Positions 58,895 through 64,000 of a stretch of DNA of 64,000 nucleotides are shown piece after piece. The notes beneath the pieces were generated by a model. It did not search any database. It was not told the DNA's origin and saw only the letters and a program-made list of their open reading frames with translations. Source of the stretch: Planctomycetales bacterium 10988 (GTDB lineage Bacteria > Planctomycetota > Planctomycetia > Pirellulales > Pb10988); contig CP043547.1 of assembly GCA_009664345.1 (NCBI GenBank), positions 682,001-746,000 of the forward strand. Reading direction: 5' to 3'. Each line of letters starts with the position of its first letter. The first letter of the stretch is position 1. The position numbers and the translations under genes are program-made.

Positions 58895-60922
58895 TTATTC
58901 TGTTTCTAACAAGTTACGAAGGTCTTGAAGTTCCTTTTCAAAACCACCCGAGAGAATCGGAAAGCGGCACCAAGTTTTCGGGTCTAAATTTTCATCATCT
59001 AAATGAAAAGAAGGGGCATATCGCTCGCGTTTCCATTGATTTCGACACCAAAGTTTAAAGAATCGCTCGATCCAGAGAATCAGTTGATTTCTTTCAAACT
59101 GTGGAAACTCGGCTTCCATACAAATTAACACTTCCACAGGCGAACGCTTGTCCCGAATAGCCGCCTTTTCCACTGCATCCAACAATGGATACGGCATTAA
59201 ATCCGTTTCATCCGTTTGCGATTGTTCCGAGGGCCGAAGTTCCGCAGTCGGATTTTGTTCATTTACATAGGAGAGAAAAGGAACCGACGAGGCGTCTTCA
59301 TTTCCTTCTATTTCTTGCCACTTCAACCACTTCCTCAAGAATGATTTTCCAATACCGGAAATGGGGCTTAAACCCCCGCAAGTATCGCCATCCATGGTGG
59401 TATAACCAACGGCAGCTTCGGAACGATTACTTGTTGCTAACAACAAAGCATTTTCAAGGTTGGCAAGCATCCATACACTCGGACCTCTTGCACGGGCTTG
59501 GATATTTTGTTTCGTGATGTCATCTTGTTGCCAAGTTAATTCGCGACCAATTGCATCAGCAATAAGCTGATCATATTGTTTTACAATGGGATCAACATCA
59601 AGTGTATAAAACTTTGCTCCTACGCCTTCCGCAACGGCTTTCGCGGCTTCCCAAGTCACTTGTGAACTGTTTCGCGTTTTTTGATAAACACAAGTTAACA
59701 AGTGTGAGGTAATACAACGGCAGATTTCTTCTTGCGAAGCATCCTGACGGTTTAGATGCTCAAAATCTGTAAACACTTTTTGTTTACATAAAAATCGTTT
59801 ACAAAATGGAAGAACGCCTAACTCTTTCACCCCAAGGCGAATCATTTTCGCCACTAGCAATGCAATCGCCGCCGAATCCGAACCACCACTTAAGGAAACA
59901 ACAAAACCGTGCGAGTGACTTTTTCTTGCATAGTCGAACAAACCCAATGCGACTGAGCGAGTGAACTCTTCAAAGTACAGATACGGTCCTTTTTCCCAAG
60001 ATTCTTGCACGATTCGATAGGGAACAGGAAGTTGTTCAGGATATTCAAATTCTATCTTTAAATGATCATCACTCAATTGTTTTTCATCAACATTCGAAGT
60101 TCCAATCGTCGATTGACGCATTCGTGTTTGATTTAAATCGATGACAGTAGAAATCAGTAACGATTCCTGATAGGAAAAACGTGGTCCAATCGTACACATT
60201 TTTCCGCCGGAAGCGATCATTGCTCCGCCATCGTAGATGGCGCGACCGGCTTCATTTCCTAATAGGTTTGTATAAATATAATTGACGGCAAACGCGCGGG
60301 AGCCTTCTAAAACAAATCGTTCCCGAACCCCAAATTTATCAAAGGCAAAGTGGCTTGCGCTAGGATTCATCAAGAGGTCGATTCCACTCATTGCAAATTG
60401 TCGACCAGGGCGGTTTGCTACCCAGGCATCTTCACAAATTTCAAAACCAATTTTGACCCCACCGCAATTGAACGTTAAATCCCCAAGTGGTATCTCATTC
60501 GTTCCGGCTTGATAGAGCGAACGTTTGCCAGGAGGCCACGGTTTAAACCAACGCGGTTCATAATGAATGCCGGCGCCTGCTAAATATTGTTTTGCAACAA
60601 GGCCATGAATTTTTCCATTAACAACAAAACAAACGGCATTAAATAAATGGTGGCGATAGCGAAGAGGTAAACCAAAACAAACCGCTAAATCTTTTGTATA
60701 AGGAAGGAGAGATTCTAAAACTTCCCAAGCGGTGGAGGCAAGTTCCGGCGCGAAGAACATATCTTCACAGCCATATCCGGAAATACAAAGTTCCGGTAAA
60801 CAAAGTAAACTGATTTGTTGCTCGCGTGCCTCTGCTAAAACTTTTTGGATTCGTGAAGCATTTCCATTCCAGTCGAGCGGAGTTTGGTTTAAGACCCCGG
60901 CTCCGACTTTAATCAGTTTCAT
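58895..60922 (-). CDS. nadE: Glutamine-dependent NAD+ synthetase
   Basis: The 675-residue chain is the two-domain form. The N-terminal nitrilase-type glutaminase has Glu in LLCLPELCISGYGCEDMF, Lys in LVAKQYLAGAGIHYEPRW and Cys in IGFEICEDAWVANRPG. The C-terminal synthetase has the PP-loop VVSLSGGSDSAAIALL (about 340-355) and later ATSNRSEAAVGYTTMDGD. It amidates nicotinic acid adenine dinucleotide to NAD using glutamine and ATP. Length fits the long bacterial form. It leads a likely operon with pncA and the Nudix gene, giving salvage and final synthesis of NAD plus clearance of ADP-ribose. Confidence 0.93.
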   Translation of the reverse strand: MKLIKVGAGVLNQTPLDWNGNASRIQKVLAEAREQQISLLCLPELCISGYGCEDMFFAPELASTAWEVLESLLPYTKDLAVCFGLPLRYRHHLFNAVCFVVNGKIHGLVAKQYLAGAGIHYEPRWFKPWPPGKRSLYQAGTNEIPLGDLTFNCGGVKIGFEICEDAWVANRPGRQFAMSGIDLLMNPSASHFAFDKFGVRERFVLEGSRAFAVNYIYTNLLGNEAGRAIYDGGAMIASGGKMCTIGPRFSYQESLLISTVIDLNQTRMRQSTIGTSNVDEKQLSDDHLKIEFEYPEQLPVPYRIVQESWEKGPYLYFEEFTRSVALGLFDYARKSHSHGFVVSLSGGSDSAAIALLVAKMIRLGVKELGVLPFCKRFLCKQKVFTDFEHLNRQDASQEEICRCITSHLLTCVYQKTRNSSQVTWEAAKAVAEGVGAKFYTLDVDPIVKQYDQLIADAIGRELTWQQDDITKQNIQARARGPSVWMLANLENALLLATSNRSEAAVGYTTMDGDTCGGLSPISGIGKSFLRKWLKWQEIEGNEDASSVPFLSYVNEQNPTAELRPSEQSQTDETDLMPYPLLDAVEKAAIRDKRSPVEVLICMEAEFPQFERNQLILWIERFFKLWCRNQWKRERYAPSFHLDDENLDPKTWCRFPILSGGFEKELQDLRNLLETE

Positions 60923-61064
60923 GATCTCTTTCTAATGGGCTAGTGATCGCAAAGAAAGATACTACTTTTCCACTCCTGCTCTTATCTTAGGAGATTTTTG
61001 GAAAATGTATAGTTCTACTTTCTCTAACGATTCTGATCATGGCAAGGATCAAGCTTTACATATA

Positions 61065-61101
61065 AAAAAACGAGCCAGTGAAAAGGATCACTAGCTCGTA
61101 A
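61065..61101 (-). terminator. Rho-independent terminator of the Cys-rich protein gene
   Basis: ACGAGCCAGTGA at 61072-61083 pairs with TCACTAGCTCGT at 61090-61101 (one G-T wobble on the minus strand). On the minus strand the stem is followed by seven T (61071-61065). It lies 23 bases past the stop at 61125. Confidence 0.88.
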
Positions 61102-61124
61102 AATTTTCAATGCTTCCGCTTCAT

Positions 61125-62288
61125 TTAAGAAGAACTTGCTGACCAGCCGTTTTCATCCGTGATGGGTTCCGGTGAATATTGTTGTGTTTCGATTCGTACT
61201 CGTTCGCGATTTCGCATCTCTTGTTCAAGTCGCGACCCTTGGAACGATACCGGTTTCATTTTGGATTGGTATTGAAATCCGATCCGCGTGAAGGTCGGCA
61301 CTTGCGAGGCTTCTTGTTCAAACGCTTGCGTATGGCTGGCAAGTCGAACCGAACTCGGTTGGCGATACGGCAGACGTGCAACATTCGGCTGTTCCGCCTG
61401 AGGCTTGGCAGCAGGATTCGTCGGTGATCGTAGCGTGGGAACGGTATCCCAGTCGGCAGATTTGGTTTCTTGATGGTTGACAGGAGATCGCGACTCGCTG
61501 CCGTAAGGGTTTGTTCCCATCGTCGAAGTCGTCGGGTAATTCTGCGTAGCAGGGGAAGAAACATACTGTTGAGATTGCCCGTGATTGGGCCAGTAGGATG
61601 TTTGTGGGTCTGCAAACGTACTCGTCGGCGGAGCGGTCGTCGTATTCGGAAGCGCCGGAGTCGGAGTGTTCGGAGTTGCCGGAATCGTCGTCGAGGGAAC
61701 CGTGCCTTGATAAATCGCATTGGGGTCCGAACTCGAAACCGGAGCAGGCACGCCACAATTTCCACTCGGACAACTCGGCGTTACCGTGCCGTATCCGCTT
61801 ACCGTTGTTCCGCAATTGCCCGAAGCACAAGAGCCCGTAGAGCAGGTTCCGGTCGCACAGGTGTTACAAGGATTACAACAAGCCCCAGTATTCACGAACG
61901 TCGGACGATAGGTCGTAAAGGGAACGACTCGATAAGTGCGAACGTATTTCGTAACCGGACGCATGGCCGTGACAGGGCAACCCGTGCAGGGGTCGGTTTG
62001 CTGAACTTGTTGATAACAAGTCTGAGGCACGGTCACCATTTGTCGTCGGTAGCAGGTTTGCGGTACATACTGACACGTTTGACAAGTAGGAGCCGCACGG
62101 GGATTGCAGGCACCGTAGTTCGCATAGGTCGAGACAGGCGCACAATAATTCGCGGTTACTTCTTCTCCGTGGAAGAGATCGTTCAACCATCGGAAGAGAC
62201 AGGCCTCGGAGACTCCAGGGCTCGCGAAAACCAGCCCGAACGTGCTTAACCACACGATTCCGGCCTGAAAGGATTTAGGGAAGATCAT
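61125..62288 (-). CDS. Cys- and Pro-rich secreted protein
   Basis: With start ATG 62288 (MIFPKSFQAGIVWLSTFGLV) the protein has a signal peptide ending near SPGVSEA. The mature N-terminal part has many paired Cys: CNPRAAPTCQTCQYVPQTCY, then VPQTCYQQVQQTDPCTGCPV and CCNPCNTCATGTC, followed by CSTGSCASGNCG. The middle is a Pro/Thr/Ser-rich, low-complexity region, and the C-terminus is basic (QGSRLEQEMRNRERVR). Such Cys-rich repeats with VTVPQTCY-like strings are common in planctomycete envelope proteins and may be disulfide-linked in the cell wall. In-frame starts at 62300 and 62321 are possible. Its own terminator follows. Confidence 0.7.
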   Translation of the reverse strand: MIFPKSFQAGIVWLSTFGLVFASPGVSEACLFRWLNDLFHGEEVTANYCAPVSTYANYGACNPRAAPTCQTCQYVPQTCYRRQMVTVPQTCYQQVQQTDPCTGCPVTAMRPVTKYVRTYRVVPFTTYRPTFVNTGACCNPCNTCATGTCSTGSCASGNCGTTVSGYGTVTPSCPSGNCGVPAPVSSSDPNAIYQGTVPSTTIPATPNTPTPALPNTTTAPPTSTFADPQTSYWPNHGQSQQYVSSPATQNYPTTSTMGTNPYGSESRSPVNHQETKSADWDTVPTLRSPTNPAAKPQAEQPNVARLPYRQPSSVRLASHTQAFEQEASQVPTFTRIGFQYQSKMKPVSFQGSRLEQEMRNRERVRIETQQYSPEPITDENGWSASSS

Positions 62289-62321
62289 GATGTTCCTCAT
62301 TGAGAATGTCACTATGGTCAA

Positions 62322-63078
62322 TGTATGGGAATAGGAAAAAGGTTCATTCCGTTTAAAAGGTTTAAATCTTACAAATCGAATGATTGGAAAGATTCAACCG
62401 AATTGACAAAACCTTTACTCCTTTCTCGTATTTAAAAAATTCAATTTTCTTCAAGTGTCTTGCTAGGAAACAACTTGTAGAGTCGGTTGCTATTAGTTTA
62501 TTTAGAACCCGACTGGCTCCGACCTTGTTTTTTAGCTTTTCTTAAGGAAAAACGAAGATTCGCGGAGGAAAATTAGCTGTCTTAGCGATTACGAGGTCGG
62601 GCAAAATGACCAACCACCGAAATAGAAAGAACAACAACTTTTCTCCCAATAGGAGGAGCTTCTGTAATAAACGTAGATTATTTATTCACAACAAAAGCTA
62701 AATCAGTTAGAAAACCTTTTTATTTCCATCCTTAAGATTTTCAATTAAGGCAATTATAAAGATTGTTTCCATCTTAACTTTTGTAACACACCCCATCGCT
62801 CAGCATACCTCCCCCCTGATCGTGTTGAGATCAGGGGAATTCTTGAAAAGGACGCGATGTGCTGTTGAGGGATCAAGTCAGCAGCGAAGGGAACCGGAAC
62901 GGGTTGAGAAATGTCTGGTCGAGTAGTTGCAGGATGGTCCCTCAGAAAAATTCTTTTACCCCCCTGACGAGTTTCGTTTTGCAAGTATAATAGAAGTTCC
63001 TTTTTTTCGCTTTTTGTAAATTTGATCCGTTTACGTATCCAACAGATTTCCAACGACTTGGAAGAGAGAAGTAAGCAA
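62322..63078. other. Long intergenic region upstream of leuC
   Basis: About 750 bases with no convincing gene. The left half is AT-rich and should hold promoters for the Cys-rich gene (minus) and leuC (plus). The right half contains the paired segments annotated at 62813-62943. A 99-residue minus-strand frame at 62754-63053 crosses these and has no protein-like features. Confidence 0.5.
62813..62943 (+). promoter_or_regulatory. Structured leader candidate upstream of leuC
   Basis: CCCCTGATC at 62813-62821 and GATCAGGGG at 62829-62837 form a perfect 9-bp stem with a 7-base loop. Downstream, GAGGGATC at 62867-62874 can pair with GGTCCCTC at 62936-62943, enclosing about 60 GC-rich bases. The end lies 135 bases before leuC. 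A leader RNA with a regulatory role is possible; no known riboswitch or leader peptide was recognised. Confidence 0.4.
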
Positions 63079-64000
63079 ATGGCCCCTCGGACGATGTTTG
63101 AAAAGATTTGGGATGAACATGTCGTTTACTCCGAAGAGGGCAAACAGACGATTCTCTATATTGATCTGCACCTCGTTCATGAAGTCACCAGCCCGCAGGC
63201 GTTTGAAGGCTTGCGTTTAGCCGGTCGCAAGGTCCGCCGCCCGGAACGCACCTTGGCCACGGTCGATCATAATGTGCCGACCACCGATCGCGCCCTGCCG
63301 ATTGCCGACCCGATTTCCAAGAAACAACTCGATACCCTCCGCGAAAACTGCGAGGAATTCGGGGTGAAGCTGTACGACTTGCATCATCGCAAACAAGGGA
63401 TTGTGCATGTCATTGGTCCCGAACTTGGCCGCACCCAACCGGGAATGACGATCGTTTGCGGCGATAGCCACACTTCAACGCATGGTGCCTTCGGGGCACT
63501 GGCTTTTGGAATTGGGACCAGTGAAGTTGAACACGTCATGGCAACGCAAACCCTCTTGCAAAACAAGCCGAAAACCTTCGAAGCCCGCTTTGAGGGAAGC
63601 TTGCCAAACGGCGTGACTGCCAAGGATTTAGTCCTTTATTTCATCGGGCAAATCACCACGAGCGGGGGAACCGGGTATTGCATCGAATACACCGGGGAAG
63701 CCATCCGCAACATGACGATGGAAGAGCGAATGACCGTCTGTAATATGACGATCGAAGGCGGAGCCCGTGCCGGCATGATTGCCCCGGATCAAACAACCTT
63801 CGATTATTTGGAAGGTCGCGAGTTCGCTCCGCAAGACTTTGAAGCAGCCGTCGAACGCTGGAAGCAACTGCCTTCCGATCCAGGTGCGAAGTACGATCGC
63901 GTCGAAGTTTATCAAGCGAAAGATGTCATTCCGCAGGTTTCTTGGGGAACCAACCCCGGCCAAGTGATGCCGATTTCGGAAAAGATTGTGGACCCGGCTC
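63079..64000 (+). CDS. leuC: 3-isopropylmalate dehydratase large subunit (leuC), 5' part
   Basis: ATG 63079 follows GAAGAGAGAAGTAAG and opens [20 protein letters not shown]. The 307 visible residues show the aconitase-superfamily pattern of Leu[67 protein letters not shown] and [33 protein letters not shown] carries the first and conserved Cys and His residues near the iron-sulfur cluster; the other two Cys lie beyond the window. With LeuD it isomerises 2-isopropylmalate to 3-isopropylmalate in leucine synthesis. The gene runs off the right edge, where leuD may follow. The start agrees with the usual family start. Confidence 0.95.
   Translation, partial: MAPRTMFEKIWDEHVVYSEEGKQTILYIDLHLVHEVTSPQAFEGLRLAGRKVRRPERTLATVDHNVPTTDRALPIADPISKKQLDTLRENCEEFGVKLYDLHHRKQGIVHVIGPELGRTQPGMTIVCGDSHTSTHGAFGALAFGIGTSEVEHVMATQTLLQNKPKTFEARFEGSLPNGVTAKDLVLYFIGQITTSGGTGYCIEYTGEAIRNMTMEERMTVCNMTIEGGARAGMIAPDQTTFDYLEGREFAPQDFEAAVERWKQLPSDPGAKYDRVEVYQAKDVIPQVSWGTNPGQVMPISEKIVDPA

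Noticed and set aside
62754-63053. A 99-residue minus-strand frame upstream of leuC
   Set aside because: It crosses the hairpins, has no ribosome site and no protein-like pattern.
1-64000. tRNA, rRNA or integrase with attachment sites marking an island
   Set aside because: I found no tRNA- or rRNA-like stretch and no tyrosine or serine recombinase, so island borders are inferred only from IS elements and broken genes.

Overview
The window looks like a chromosomal segment of a member of the Planctomycetota. The strongest sign is a 5930-residue protein carrying the LEPRQMM-type N-terminal motif of planctomycete extracellular proteins. Supporting signs are a DUF1552 remnant, DUF1257/DUF2997 genes, FG-GAP repeat proteins and a Cys-rich secreted protein of planctomycete style. 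Roughly the first 50 kb is accessory DNA full of insertion sequences, broken genes and conflict genes. The last 14 kb is ordinary housekeeping DNA.

Layout. 1-5.4 kb: the end of an HlyD-type gene, then two inverted copies of one IS5-family element flanking a frameshifted DUF1257 gene, a cut-short DUF2997 gene, an internally deleted IS630 relic and an unknown gene; the second copy has cut the front off a hybrid histidine kinase. 5.6-10.7 kb: an intact ThDP-dependent pyruvate-oxidase-like enzyme, then two decayed genes fused end to end. 11-14.3 kb: a TolC-type outer-membrane lipoprotein and a Tat-exported multicopper oxidase, probably for copper tolerance. 14.3-17.7 kb: a DUF1552 remnant and a run of small unknown genes separated by hairpins.

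17.8-39.2 kb, minus strand, is the most interesting part. It reads as a polymorphic toxin locus. A giant surface protein (LEPR motif, FG-GAP propeller, cadherin-like repeats, very long Ala/Glu-rich helical region) ends in a Hint domain and a YwqJ-like deaminase toxin. It is followed by a YwqK-like (MORN-type) immunity candidate, then a promoterless orphan Hint-deaminase cassette, then three further YwqK-like genes and a decayed fourth. This is the expected layout for toxin-tip exchange with an immunity bank, here attached to a planctomycete surface fibre.

39.3-50.9 kb: a 1620-residue nucleoside-phosphorylase/NACHT-type STAND NTPase (probable defence protein), planctomycete genes of unknown function, a DNA polymerase A fragment, and a second, broken IS5-family element. 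51-64 kb: an unusual single-chain fusion of 2-oxoacid dehydrogenase E1 alpha, E1 beta, lipoyl domain and ketoacyl synthase III; a HIRAN-domain membrane protein; a ComM/YifB ATPase; an NAD cluster (nadE, pncA, Nudix); a Cys-rich secreted protein; and the start of leuC.

All calls come from reading the sequence and its translation. No database search was run.
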